Source of the DNA: Rahnella inusitata_A
GTDB lineage: Bacteria; Pseudomonadota; Gammaproteobacteria; Enterobacterales; Enterobacteriaceae
NCBI RefSeq assembly: GCF_965118895.1
Contig: NZ_CBCPJJ010000010.1
Coordinates: forward strand, 186,001-250,000
Length of the DNA stretch: 64,000 nucleotides
Reading direction: 5' to 3'
Shown: one piece after another, positions 1 to 9,093 of the stretch
Layout: the number at the start of each line of letters is the position of its first letter
Numbering within the stretch: the stretch's first letter is position 1
The notes under the pieces: generated by a model
Told to the model about the DNA's origin: nothing
The model's input: the letters and a program-made list of their open reading frames with translations, nothing else
Databases searched by the model: none
Translations under genes and position numbers: made by a program

Positions 1-48
1 GTGTTATTCATCGTTGAACTCCTGGCTTGAGGAAAAGTGAGACGAAAA

Positions 49-633
49 TCAGGCGGCGTTAATTGGCGGATAGCAGCCAAACCGCTCTTCCAACAACGGA
101 TACGTTTTGGCATCCGGTAATTCAAAGTGCCACCACTCGCTGGTGATACCCTTGTAGCCACCTGCGGCCATGACGGCGTTAAGCAAAAGTCGGTTGCGCT
201 GAATGTGCGGCGGTAAATCCGGATAAAACGGATGCGAGACTTCGGTCATTTCGTCAAAGCCTGCGCCCATATCCAGTACCTCACCACGCTCATCGAGCAG
301 GGTAAGATCCACCGCCACACCGCGGCTGTGGTGCGATCCGAGTTTGATATCCACCACATAATCCGGATTGGGAAACGCGGCCCACAAACAGGCCTGCGCC
401 GCCTGCGGACGATAAGCGTCGTAGATTTTCAGCCGGAATCCCGCCAGCTTTGCCACGGCATTACAGCGAACCAGCGCGGCGGCAGCGTCCGGATGCAACA
501 GGCAGCGCGACTCGCGATAAATCGGCTGACCGGTCAGGTTATCTGCCGTGGCATATTTCAGGTCGATCACCGCATCGGGCAGCGCGTGCGCCAGATCGGT
601 CAGGGGTACGTCAGGTGTTTTGGTATTCATCAA
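49..633 (-). CDS. ddpX: D-alanyl-D-alanine dipeptidase, VanX/DdpX family
   Basis: The 194-residue protein is a zinc dipeptidase that hydrolyses D-Ala-D-Ala, a peptidoglycan turnover product. The M15D/VanX signature is visible: S100, H102 and D109 in SHHSRGVAVD, and the E166 and H169 pair in EWWHFE. YRP near residue 74 holds the conserved arginine. There is no signal peptide, which fits the cytoplasmic DdpX form rather than a secreted one. It lies 27 bp downstream of an RpiR-type regulator gene on the same strand, so the two probably form a small operon. In E. coli ddpX heads a dipeptide ABC operon; no such transporter genes are visible here, although the left edge of the window is close. No sign of damage. 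Confidence 0.93.
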   Translation of the reverse strand: MMNTKTPDVPLTDLAHALPDAVIDLKYATADNLTGQPIYRESRCLLHPDAAAALVRCNAVAKLAGFRLKIYDAYRPQAAQACLWAAFPNPDYVVDIKLGSHHSRGVAVDLTLLDERGEVLDMGAGFDEMTEVSHPFYPDLPPHIQRNRLLLNAVMAAGGYKGITSEWWHFELPDAKTYPLLEERFGCYPPINAA

Positions 634-660
634 TAAACTCTGTCCGCTGTTTTTAGAAAA

Positions 661-1533
661 TTACGATTCAAACTGCCCGAGCTGTTTCTGCAAAATCCGG
701 TTATTTGCCAGCCGCTCTTCGACGTCGTTCCCCCGCAGTTCCAGCACCGAGGAACACAACAGGTTGAAAAGGCAGCTAAGTGGCGCCATCGAATCCCAGA
801 ACTGGCCGGTGTCAGTTTTGACCTGCAACAAATCCACCGGATAGTCGCGCGCCCAGGGGCAGTAAATGTCGGTGATCAGCGCCACGTTCAGCCCGCGCTC
901 GCAGGCCGCTTCACAATAGGTTTGCGCCAGTTTCGAATAGGCGCGGGTGTCGGTGACCACCAGATACGGGCGGGCGAATTCGGAATTCAGAGATTCGACA
1001 TAGGTGCCGGACAGGCCGTCGGCGAAATACACTTTCGGACGCAGATATTCGAGATAGCTCGAGAAGTTATTAGCAATCCCCCGTACCGACTGGATGCCGA
1101 GAATAAACACCGCATCGGCCTCAGCCAGTCGGCGGCTTACCTGCGCAAAGCTGTCGGTCTGCGCCAGCTGATAGACGTGATGGATGGCTTCGAGTTCGAG
1201 CGTCAGCGACTGCTCAAGCTTTTCCTGCCGCGGTTGTTTGCTGCGTTCGCGGTAAGCTCCGAGGCGGTCAGTAACCACCCACGGCTGGTAGGCCGTACCA
1301 CTTTGCTGACGCAGCGTTTGTTTGAAGTCATCCAGATTCCGATACCCGAGGCTGCGCAAATAACGTCCTACCGAAATCCCGCTGGTCGCCGCACTTCGCG
1401 CGATGCTGTCGGCGGTCTCAAACGGGATTTGTGCAAGATTCGCCAGCAAATAACTGGCAATGCGTTTCCCCGTCGGCGTCTGTCCGGCAAACGAGGCTTC
1501 GATTTGTTCAATCACATCCTGCGCTGGCTGCAT
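661..1533 (-). CDS. RpiR/MurR-family transcriptional regulator (HTH + SIS domain)
   Basis: The 290-residue protein has an N-terminal RpiR-type helix-turn-helix (about residues 1-77; the recognition region includes TSGISVGRYLRSLGY) followed by a SIS sugar-phosphate-binding domain (about 120-250). It sits directly upstream of the D-Ala-D-Ala dipeptidase gene and is probably co-transcribed with it, so a role in controlling cell-wall recycling or amino-sugar genes is likely. The ligand cannot be read from sequence. The start MQPAQDVIEQIEASF is a normal RpiR N-terminus. Confidence 0.85.
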   Translation of the reverse strand: MQPAQDVIEQIEASFAGQTPTGKRIASYLLANLAQIPFETADSIARSAATSGISVGRYLRSLGYRNLDDFKQTLRQQSGTAYQPWVVTDRLGAYRERSKQPRQEKLEQSLTLELEAIHHVYQLAQTDSFAQVSRRLAEADAVFILGIQSVRGIANNFSSYLEYLRPKVYFADGLSGTYVESLNSEFARPYLVVTDTRAYSKLAQTYCEAACERGLNVALITDIYCPWARDYPVDLLQVKTDTGQFWDSMAPLSCLFNLLCSSVLELRGNDVEERLANNRILQKQLGQFES

Positions 1534-1881
1534 CGGTTAATCTCATGTTGCTTTATTGTCATAAAGCTAGTTGTTGTTAGTGAGATAACAATGCACGGGG
1601 TGTGCCAATTACGAAAAATGATTGAAATTTGTGCAGCAGATCTGCATTCACTGCCTTCTCAGGGCTAAAGAGTGGCAAAAAACGTGCTTAGGATTTGGGA
1701 TCTGCAACAATGCTGGTAACTGATGCACAACAAACAGGCAGCTTATGAGTGCTTTTAGTGCAACATCAACTTTCAGCGTGAGGGACAATGAAAAAAATGG
1801 TGGAGGATTTAATCACTTTGTCTTAATAGTCAACAAGTTGGATATTAAGAAAGCAGTCAGACAACTTTTTTCTTTAACCCT
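1534..1881. other. Intergenic region upstream of tRNA-Asn
   Basis: About 350 bp between the divergent RpiR-type gene and the tRNA promoter. It should hold the promoter of the regulator gene on the minus strand, but I cannot place one convincingly. No ORF or strong hairpin was recognised. Confidence 0.4.
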
Positions 1882-1910
1882 TTGACATGCACAGGGGCAG
1901 TCGCTATTAT
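1882..1910 (+). promoter_or_regulatory. Sigma-70 promoter of tRNA-Asn
   Basis: TTGACA at 1882-1887 and TATTAT at 1905-1910 are separated by 17 bp. They are followed by a GC-rich discriminator (TCGCCCCG), as is usual for stringently controlled stable RNA genes. The tRNA begins 18 bp after the -10 box. Confidence 0.8.
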
Positions 1911-1928
1911 TCGCCCCGTTCCAACGAT

Positions 1929-2004
1929 TCCTCTGTAGTTCAGTCGGTAGAACGGCGGACTGTTAATCCGTATGTCACTGGTTCGAGTCCAGTCAGAGGA
2001 GCCA
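1929..2004 (+). tRNA. asnT-like: tRNA-Asn (anticodon GTT)
   Basis: The 76-nt cloverleaf has acceptor arms TCCTCTG/CAGAGGA, anticodon GTT at 1962-1964 in loop CTGTTAA, T-loop GGTTCGAGTCC and an encoded CCA. Its 3' end is the integration site of the element that follows. The normal downstream terminator is now about 23.9 kb away, at 25893-25924. Confidence 0.97.
1989..2004 (+). repeat. attL core of an asn-tRNA integrative element
   Basis: CCAGTCAGAGGAGCCA forms the 3' end of tRNA-Asn and is repeated exactly at 25868-25883. With the next base (A at 2005) it is the 17-bp direct repeat known from the asn-tRNA high-pathogenicity-island/ICEKp family; the right copy differs only at that last base. 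Confidence 0.88.
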
Positions 2005-2114
2005 AATTCTTGTTTTCATGCCTCTTTGCGAATCCTTATGTAATTTAGATTCAATAAGTTAGCGCGAAAAATCTTCCCGATGCATTTTTAGTTTCCCCTC
2101 CGCATCGGGAGAAT

Positions 2115-2142
2115 TTGGTGGTCAGATTTGGGGTCATGTTGG
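2115..2142 (+). repeat. Left integrase arm-type repeats
   Basis: TTGGTGGTCAG (2115-2125) followed by TTTGGGGTCATGTTGG (2127-2142) lies between attL and the integrase gene. A near-copy is found just inside attR at 25787-25812. Repeats of this kind are typical integrase arm sites of P4-type elements; binding is inferred. A 9-bp inverted repeat (TCCCGATGC/GCATCGGGA, 2075-2110) lies just before it. Confidence 0.55.
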
Positions 2143-2165
2143 TTCGATGACGGAGTGACCCCCAA

Positions 2166-3078
2166 ATGTCTCTGAACGACACTAAAATCCGCAGTCTCAA
2201 GCCTTCTGAAAAACCTTTCAAAGTTTCCGATTCTCATGGCCTGTACCTTTTGGTCAATCCAGGCGGTTCACGTCTCTGGTATCTCAAATATTGTATCAAT
2301 GGTAAAGAATCCCGGCTTGGCTTAGGGGCTTATCCCGAAGTTTCTCTAGCTAATGCTCGGCAGCAACGTGATGGCATACGTAAGCTGCTGGCGCAGAATA
2401 TCAATCCAGCCCAGCAACGTATCGCAGAGAAAGCTGCCCGCTCACCGGAAAAATCCTTTAAACACGTTTCAAGGACGAGAGTTAACCCGCCTGGCAGTAT
2501 CACTCACCCTGCACCTTTTCATCCGTTCCAGCGAACTGCGTTTCGCCCGTTGGTCTGAGATCGATTTCAGAAACAAAATCTGGACCATTCCTGCCACTCG
2601 CGAGTCCATCCCCGGTGTCCGCTACTCTGGACGCGGTGCAAAAATGCGCACTCCACATATCGTTCCACTCTCCTGTCAGTCTATTGCTATTCTGAAACAG
2701 ATACGGGAAATATCCGGGCATCAGGTGCTGGTGTTCCCCGGCGATCACAATCCGTATAAACCGATGTGCGAAAACACGGTCAACAAGGCGCTACGCCTGA
2801 TGGGCTATGACACAAAAGATGAAATCTGCGGCCACGGATTTCGGGCAATGGCCTGTAGTGCCCTGATGGAGTCTGGCCTTTGGGCACAGGATGCGGTTGA
2901 ACGGCAGATGAGTCACCAGGAGCGTAATAGCGTTCGAGCGGCTTACATCAATAAAGCAGAATATCTCGATGCCCGCAAAGCGATGAAGCAATGGTGGTCG
3001 GATTATCTGGATATGTGCCGGAAAGCGTGTGCCCCACCTTATATTTGTGGGAAGGAAATCAGTTGCACAATGGGATAA
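2166..3078 (+). pseudogene. int: P4-type tyrosine integrase, internally deleted and frameshifted
   Basis: The first frame (2166 to about 2470) encodes the DUF4102 N-terminal arm-binding domain (MSLNDTKIRSLKPSEKPFKV). A second frame, entered near 2465, encodes the catalytic domain through 3078. The catalytic signature is still present: the arginine of IRSSELRFARW, HGFRA, MSHQERNSVRAAY with the late histidine and the tyrosine. Roughly 100 residues of the core-binding domain expected in a 400+ residue integrase are missing at the junction, so the enzyme should be dead. It is the first gene after attL, as expected of this element class. Confidence 0.88.
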
Positions 3079-3107
3079 CCCCTCTGACAAAATAAACCAC
3101 AGAAATA

Positions 3108-3138
3108 GCCGTATCAGTCTTTACTGGTACGGCATTTT
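3108..3138 (+). terminator. Rho-independent terminator after integrase
   Basis: An 11-bp stem GCCGTATCAGT / ACTGGTACGGC (one G-U pair) is followed by ATTTTT, 30 bp after the integrase stop. Confidence 0.75.
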
Positions 3139-3419
3139 TCTGGCTTCAATTCGGAAAAGCTGAATAGTCACGATAACGACCTTCGAGATGTCTACCGAAG
3201 GTGTGATGTTTCACCTATACCCGACGCCGAAAGGCGTCTGATGCAAAAATCATCCATAAAACATGAGAAAAAATCATGCCCGCAGACTCACCGCAACGCT
3301 GAGGTTTCATCGGCAGCAGCAGTAAAAAATCGGCGTTATTTATCAACTTGTTAAAACATCTATAAAGTACCTATAGAACACAAAGTACTGTGTGCTGAAA
3401 ATACAATACCTATTATTTG

Positions 3420-4361
3420 TTAAAACAATTTTGGCTCTAAAGTTGACGGATTTGAACGCACGGCAGCAATGAGAAAATCAACAAAAGCTCGAACCTTGGG
3501 AGACAGATGCCGATTAGATGGCCAGATAAGTGATAACGAACCAAGTGGTACCATAAATTCGGTGAGTATGGGTTGCAGTAACTTATTTTTAATCGCGGGT
3601 TCTGATACATACACAGGCAGATGAGCAAGACCAAGACCATCAATCGCAGCACGCAACCCGGCATCCGTATTGTTGAAGATAAGATTACGGGGGAGATTTA
3701 AGTGTGTATCCGGCGATGCAAACGACCATTGGGCAAGAAGACCATTTGAGGGATATTTAAAATGGATACAACTATGTTTGAGTAGGTCGCTGGGAGTTTG
3801 GGGGCAACCATGTTTTTCTAAATAATAGTGAGAACCACAAACGACGAAATGCTGTTCTCCGAGCCGATGACCAATCAATCGTGTATCTCTGAGCTCGCCA
3901 CTTCTGACAGCAACATCTATTCCTTCGCCAATGATATCAATCACACGGTCCTCGAAGTCGATATCAAGTTCGATTTCTGGATACTCTTTTAGGAAGCCAG
4001 GCAACAATGGCATCAACAGACTGTGGCCGAAAATCTGTGGCACGCTTACGCGGAGTCTGCCCTTAGGGCGCGACCTGGTGGACGAAATCATGGCTTGTGC
4101 GTCGCATATATCATCAAGAATATGCTTGCAACGGTCATAAAAAACCGCCCCTTCTTCTGTGAGACCAATATTTCGGGTTGTTCTATGAAATAGTCTAACC
4201 CCCAGCTCATTCTCAAGCCTTGCTATACTTTTGGCAATGGCGGAGGAAGATACCCCCAAGACCCGCCCCGCACCAGCATAACTGAGAAGTTCAGCGGCAG
4301 AAACAAACGCAGTCATCCCTTTAAGGCTTTCCATAAACGACCTTACACGTATTAAAGACAT
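3420..4361 (-). CDS. LysR-family transcriptional regulator
   Basis: The 313-residue protein has an N-terminal winged HTH (about residues 10-70, with SSSAIAKSIARLENELGVRLFHR) and a LysR substrate-binding domain of PBP2 type. M10 (position 4334) is an alternative start closer to the family norm. The gene diverges from the HAD/amidohydrolase/formyltransferase/MFS cluster at 4.6-8.0 kb and is the obvious candidate regulator. Its upstream region carries a seven-copy hexanucleotide repeat (4427-4468). The ligand is unknown. Confidence 0.85.
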   Translation of the reverse strand: MSLIRVRSFMESLKGMTAFVSAAELLSYAGAGRVLGVSSSAIAKSIARLENELGVRLFHRTTRNIGLTEEGAVFYDRCKHILDDICDAQAMISSTRSRPKGRLRVSVPQIFGHSLLMPLLPGFLKEYPEIELDIDFEDRVIDIIGEGIDVAVRSGELRDTRLIGHRLGEQHFVVCGSHYYLEKHGCPQTPSDLLKHSCIHFKYPSNGLLAQWSFASPDTHLNLPRNLIFNNTDAGLRAAIDGLGLAHLPVYVSEPAIKNKLLQPILTEFMVPLGSLSLIWPSNRHLSPKVRAFVDFLIAAVRSNPSTLEPKLF

Positions 4362-4426
4362 TTTTTCTTTAGTATAAGGTTCAATAGAGGGATTTACAAA
4401 TCATTACGTTGAATTTATTCTTCAAC

Positions 4427-4468
4427 TGAAATTGAAATTGAAATTGAAATTGAAATTGAAATTGAAAT
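4427..4468. repeat. Hexanucleotide tandem repeat (TGAAAT)7
   Basis: Seven perfect copies of TGAAAT lie in the divergent promoter region, about 66 bp upstream of the LysR start. Such repeats change length by slippage and can alter promoter spacing. The apparent small ORF reading through it on the minus strand is only the repeat translated. Confidence 0.9.
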
Positions 4469-4588
4469 TAATAACCAGGAAGAGCATTGATTTAAAATTT
4501 GAGCGAATTGTAATTCGGATTCGCTGGTGTGAGTTTTTAATAAGACAACAGATGGTTATTATCTTGTTGAAATTAACATGACGGGTAA

Positions 4589-4900
4589 TGTGCAATAAAG
4601 TTTTCATTATACCTATTTAAAAAGCTCGAACAACATAAAATAATAACCTTTTTTGATAGGTTTTATTTTGGTGATACGCATACAAACTGTAAACCTAATA
4701 TTGATTTTTTCATTAGAATTCTTGAAGAATTTCAGCTTACGCCGCAGCAAGCCATCATGGTGGGCGATAGTTTAGAGAATGATGTTCTTCCATGTCAGAA
4801 ATTGGGAATGAAAACCTTGAAGTATGATGGAAAAGAGTCATTTCAGAAAATTTATAAAAAATTGACGGAGTTAAAAAATGGATCAAAAACTTTTATTTAA
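4589..4900 (+). pseudogene. HAD-superfamily hydrolase, C-terminal remnant
   Basis: An open frame lacking a plausible start encodes KLEQHKIITFFDRFYFGD and then the HAD motif IV region IMVGDSLENDV, ending at a TAA at 4898-4900. Motifs I and II (the nucleophile aspartate DxD and the S/T) are absent, so only the C-terminal third of a YjjG-like phosphatase remains. It overlaps the start of the amidohydrolase gene by 23 bp, as in a translationally coupled operon. It was therefore probably the first gene of this cluster before truncation. Confidence 0.7.
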
Positions 4901-6163
4901 AAATATCACGTATCTTGATTCCACTTCTATGCGTCTATTAAAAGGTGACATAAGAGTCTCTGCAGGTTATATCACTGAGCTCGGTAATGACATTACAGAA
5001 AAAAGTGATGAAACAATTATACTATCATGTGATTTTATTGTATTACCTGGAATGATTAATGCTCATCTCCATCCAAGTAAAGAAATATATGGCGGCGTGC
5101 TTGATTTTTCACCGATTGATGTTGTGCTTGACTCCGTGCACACAAACAACAGTCTCGAAGATGCTGAAGGGCAATATGTCGCATCGCTAAAGTCTATGAT
5201 GTCAGCCTTGAAGAAAGGGGTGACAACGTTTGGCTTATTTACAAGCAGAATTGAGAGTGATGTCCGGGCTGCTCAAAAAATTGGGGTGCGTGCGGTGATC
5301 AGCTATTGTCAAAATAACCAATGGATTGGTAGTGGTCGAAGCCCTGAAAGCAAAAGCATTGAGGAGATCACTCGTCAATTTTTTGATGTTGAGGAAAAAT
5401 ACAAATCAAATCTGATTGCTGTTTGTCCAGCGACGGCATCTGAATTATCTGCTGATGATGATTTAATCAGAAAATTACACCTTATAGCCAAAGAATTTAA
5501 AACTAAATTTTTTGTTCACATGCACGAAGGTGAGCATCAAGTGATTTCACATCATAACGTATATGGAATGAGTGGTATCGAACGTTTAGCGAAACTCAAT
5601 GTATTAGATAACTACACAACTCTTATTCATAGCTGCCATTTGTCAGAAATGATAAAAGCTTACTCCTCCTTGGTGGTTGTAATATCATTCATTGCCCAGT
5701 CAGCAACAGTTTTGTTGGTGCAGGAACATTACCACTGAAAGATCTCTCATCGATGACGATTGGATTAGGGACTGATGCCGCAATGGTGAATCCTGTCAAT
5801 AATATAACTTTTGATGCGCTTATGTCTATTTATCATCATGGCGACAACGATTTTACAAAAAAGGTCAGTGCTGCTTATATATTAAAAACACTTACCGAAG
5901 GAGGCGCAAATTCGTTAGGACTCTCTCAAACAGGTAGGATAGAAACGGGATTTAAGGCAGACTTGATATTCTATGATATGAAATCAATAGATTCTGCATA
6001 TTTAAACACTCCTATTTCAATATTGAAAATGTTAAACCTAGAATCACCCTGTAAGGTTATGATTAATGGAAAAATCATTATCGATAATACAAATTTCATA
6101 GATTCTACATTACTTGAGAATGAGAGTGAGTACTCTGCCATTAGAGAGATGATTAACTTATGA
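4878..6163 (+). pseudogene. Amidohydrolase (ATZ/TRZ/cytosine-deaminase-like), frameshifted
   Basis: The first frame (4878-5738) encodes the N-terminal two thirds of a metal-dependent amidohydrolase: NAHLHPSK (metal ligands), FVHMHEGEH and HSCHLSEM. Near 5657-5670 the reading frame slips by one base. The other frame then continues as GGCNIIHCPVSN and GLGTDAAMVNP, ending at 6163. Rejoined, the protein would be about 428 residues with all metal ligands. A single-base indel or a sequencing error explains the break. It is flanked by a HAD remnant and a formyltransferase gene with a 4-bp overlap, so the cluster is an operon. The relatives deaminate or dechlorinate heterocyclic amines; the substrate here is unknown. 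Confidence 0.85.
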
Positions 6164-6777
6164 AAAAAATAGCCTTCTTATTTTCAGGCCGTGGCACTTT
6201 ATTAACAGCGGTGAAAGATGCTGTTGCCGATGCTTGCGTACCTGCGCAGTTGAGCCTTGTTCTGACGAATAATCGTGATTTTGAAGCCGCCAACACCCCT
6301 GCTTTTTCGGGGATTTCAGTCATAAAAATTAATCATCAGGATTATGAAAGCAGAGACTCTTTTGAGAAAAAAATAGCCGACTATTTAAATGAAATTAACG
6401 TTGATCTGGTCATCTTAGGCGGATTCAGGCGGATTTTCTCATCCAGCTTTGTTGACCTGTTCGGTCATAAAACAATTAATACGCATCCCTCGATACTGCC
6501 TGCATTTCCGGGAGATAAAGCTCAATTAAGGGCAATTAACCAAGGTGTTAGAATCTCAGGGGCGACATTACATTTCATAAATGATGAGGTTGATGCAGGA
6601 CCTATCATAGATCAGGAGCCTGTAAGGATCACAAACGGTATGACTGAGATTGATCTGAAAGAAGCTATTTTACTGGCGGAGAAAAAAATGATCTACCGTG
6701 GAGTTCGTGCATTTATTGAGGGCCGAATAACGCTTAACGGTGATAAGGTCATTTATGAGGAAAATTTCCATGTATAA
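6160..6777 (+). CDS. PurN-like formyltransferase family protein
   Basis: The 205-residue protein carries the formyl-transferase fold seen in glycinamide ribonucleotide transformylase. The catalytic Asn-His pair is in INTHPSILPAFPG and the catalytic aspartate in DEVDAGPIIDQ. The phosphate loop resembles the PurN start (FLFSGRGTLL versus LISGNGSNL), but its consensus is altered, so another amine substrate than GAR is likely. The start codon overlaps the amidohydrolase stop (ATGA). It overlaps the MFS start by 8 bp, so the three are translationally coupled. It is not the housekeeping purN, which normally follows purM. Confidence 0.8.
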   Translation: MKKIAFLFSGRGTLLTAVKDAVADACVPAQLSLVLTNNRDFEAANTPAFSGISVIKINHQDYESRDSFEKKIADYLNEINVDLVILGGFRRIFSSSFVDLFGHKTINTHPSILPAFPGDKAQLRAINQGVRISGATLHFINDEVDAGPIIDQEPVRITNGMTEIDLKEAILLAEKKMIYRGVRAFIEGRITLNGDKVIYEENFHV

Positions 6778-7978
6778 GATAAAAAATAGTATTTTTGCTG
6801 CAAGCTGTGTTGCGAGCATCCTTTTTATAGCCATAACAACGCTTGGGTTATCCTTAGCGACATTGCCTTTGTATGTGAGTGAATCACTGGGTTATTCAGC
6901 TTTTTATGTTGGGCTTGTTGTAGCCACTGAATCATTATCCACATTATTTTCACGTGCAGCCGCAGGAAGATACTCTGACAATCATGGACCACGAAAAGGT
7001 ATGGTATTGGGACTGTCTCTCACTTTGCTCGCGGGACTGATTTGTTTATTTTCTTTCAGTTTTATCGATTCGGCTAAAGTGGCATTCTCCGTCATCATCT
7101 TTTCGCGAGTATTGATGGGCATTGGCGAGAGTTTAATTTTTACTTGTAGTGGTACATGGCCTATTGGACTCGTCGGCCGAGAGCATGCAGGGAAAATTAT
7201 GTCTTGGGTGGGGATTGCCATGTTCCTGGGTTTAGCGCTGGGTAATTACGCTGGCACATGGTCATATTATCATTCCGGTATTATCATTTCTGCTATTGCT
7301 ATGACTATTCTACCTGCGCTAGGTTTTTTGCTGGTAGCCATCGTTAAACCTGTTGCCATTCATCCTGAAAGAAACAAAGCGAAACTTTCCTATGCCATCC
7401 ATAGAATATGGAAAGCAGGGTTGGGTTTTTCACTGGCTAACATAGGTTATGCCTCTATTACGACGTTTCTTGTCCTGTATTTTATTCAGAATGGTTGGGG
7501 AGAGCAGGCAGCCTTAGCGTTGTCCTTATTTGGCGTGGGGTATGTTTTTTCAAGGCTGACGCTGGGCTGGAAAGCGGATAGTTCAGGTTTAAAATTGACA
7601 CTATTTTCAATTGCTATTGAAGCCATCGGTTTGTTATGTATTGCCCTTTCGTCTCATCCGTACGAGGCAATGCTGGGCTCTTTCCTGACAGGATTCGGTC
7701 TTTCAATGATTTATCCTTTGCTTGCCCTTCCGGCATTAAAAAGTATGCCTGATGAAAATATTGGTCTCGCGCTGAGTACCTATGAGTCTTGTTTTGATAT
7801 AGGAATATTGGTTGCAGGACTTGTCGGCGGGGGGATCGTTTCATTATTTGGATATCCGGCCGTTTTTATCTTTGCATTTTCCTGCTGTTTGTTAGCCTCT
7901 ATTTCATCGATATTAGCTTACAAGCAAATATCCAACGGAGATCCAAAACTTATGCGCGGAAAGGCCTCTCTTAACTAA
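6770..7978 (+). CDS. MFS transporter
   Basis: A roughly 402-residue protein with about 12 hydrophobic segments and an MFS loop 2-3 motif (GRYSDNHGPRKGM). The start at 6770 has a GAGG ribosome site. The ORF extension upstream of it only overlaps the formyltransferase. It resembles YfcJ/YhhS-type sugar or drug exporters. Placement as the last gene of the amidohydrolase/formyltransferase operon suggests import of the substrate or export of the product. Confidence 0.85.
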   Translation: MYKIKNSIFAASCVASILFIAITTLGLSLATLPLYVSESLGYSAFYVGLVVATESLSTLFSRAAAGRYSDNHGPRKGMVLGLSLTLLAGLICLFSFSFIDSAKVAFSVIIFSRVLMGIGESLIFTCSGTWPIGLVGREHAGKIMSWVGIAMFLGLALGNYAGTWSYYHSGIIISAIAMTILPALGFLLVAIVKPVAIHPERNKAKLSYAIHRIWKAGLGFSLANIGYASITTFLVLYFIQNGWGEQAALALSLFGVGYVFSRLTLGWKADSSGLKLTLFSIAIEAIGLLCIALSSHPYEAMLGSFLTGFGLSMIYPLLALPALKSMPDENIGLALSTYESCFDIGILVAGLVGGGIVSLFGYPAVFIFAFSCCLLASISSILAYKQISNGDPKLMRGKASLN

Positions 7979-8119
7979 AAGGAGACGGATTGCTCAGTTC
8001 AGTATGTAGTTGGTCTATAGGGTGATTGACCAGATAGTACGGCTTGGACTGAGTTTTCTCACCTCGATCTACGCATAAAAATGATTATTTATACTTCAGT
8101 TTTTTAAAATAGTTCGGAT

Positions 8120-8400
8120 TGTAATGGTCAACTTAAACCGGACACGGATTTAGGCACATTGTTGTAATCGGTGTTCATATTCGTTCGGCGATATATTTCC
8201 TAGCCGGTAATGCCGACGTTTCAGACTATAAAAACTATCGGTATAATTCATATCTTCCGCAATGCCCTGACTTCGGATTTCATAGTGATGGTAGTTAACT
8301 CTATCTGCTTTCTGGCTGCGGAAGAACCTATCCGTAACGGCATTATCCGGACAGTTACCCTTGCGACTAATACTGCCTGTCACATCAATATGGAAATTAA
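8120..8400 (-). mobile_element. IS3-family insertion sequence remnant (orfB 3' end and terminal repeat)
   Basis: On the minus strand the frame 8150-8383 encodes the transposase C-terminal block ITGSISRKGNCPDNAVTDRFF (normally SRKGNCWDNAVAERFF). The catalytic glutamate position is altered (TDRFF), and a C-terminal tail follows. After the stop comes CCGTGTCCGGTTTAAGTTGA, an IS end of this family. Everything upstream in the transposase is missing. Confidence 0.75.
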
Positions 8401-9093
8401 GATCGACTGCATATCCGAGACCGGTAAATTCTTTTTCCGCTTCTTTGTTTGGTGTAAGGTTATTTACCAGCTCAAGGCCATCATGAGCAATGGAATAGAA
8501 TTAACCAGTAAGCACACCCATTGTGCCAATATGTTTTCAGTTAATATACCACTTTTAAATTCGATGCTCATCTTATTATTACGGGGGCTGCCAGTAACCG
8601 CGTCGTCTACCGACAGGTTATCAATCTGTAATGAACAGAGCGCGCTCGACGAAAACCCTTTCACTTTATTAAGCACCGTTATTACCCGCTCCGGGAATGC
8701 CGTGCATGCAACCTTGCTTATTTTATTTAAATAAAAAATTGAACCTGATGGCCATAATCAATTCTTTCTATAACTCATCGGATATATTCTAATTCTTCCG
8801 AACTGAGAATAATGCTTTGGTCTACTTCCTGCTTCATTTGATAAATTCTAATACAGTATGATACAGGGGATACTTGCAAAACCATTTACCCCCCCCCCCT
8901 AAAAACACTTGAGTCAAATCTGTTTAATGTATTATTAGTGGCGTGACCGTCGTTGTCGGCACGACTGAACTGTCAAACCTGGTGTGAATCCTGCCTGATA
9001 TAAGTTCATCGACACCTCAAATGTTGGCACTTGAAAATGCAAATTACGCTGGCAATTTGGGCGAGTCCGGATTAAGGCCTGACGGTTTTCAGG
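8401..9093. other. Non-coding or degraded stretch
   Basis: No gene recognised. A 70-codon minus-strand frame (8464-8676) has no recognisable family. There is an 11-base C run at 8889-8899. The stretch probably consists of decayed element DNA leading into the palindromic region before mobB. Confidence 0.4.

Noticed and set aside
3223..3238. GACGCC-GAAA-GGCGTC hairpin as terminator
   Set aside because: No T-run follows and a better terminator already ends the integrase at 3108-3138.
4422..4607. 61-codon minus-strand frame ending in an (N-F) repeat
   Set aside because: The C-terminal part is only the TGAAAT tandem repeat in translation; no start signal and no family.
8464..8734. Frames on both strands next to the IS3 remnant
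   Set aside because: No homology recognised in either frame; likely debris of a lost gene.
8889..8899. Run of 11 C as a phase-variation tract
   Set aside because: It lies in degraded, gene-free DNA with no intact gene or promoter nearby to be switched.
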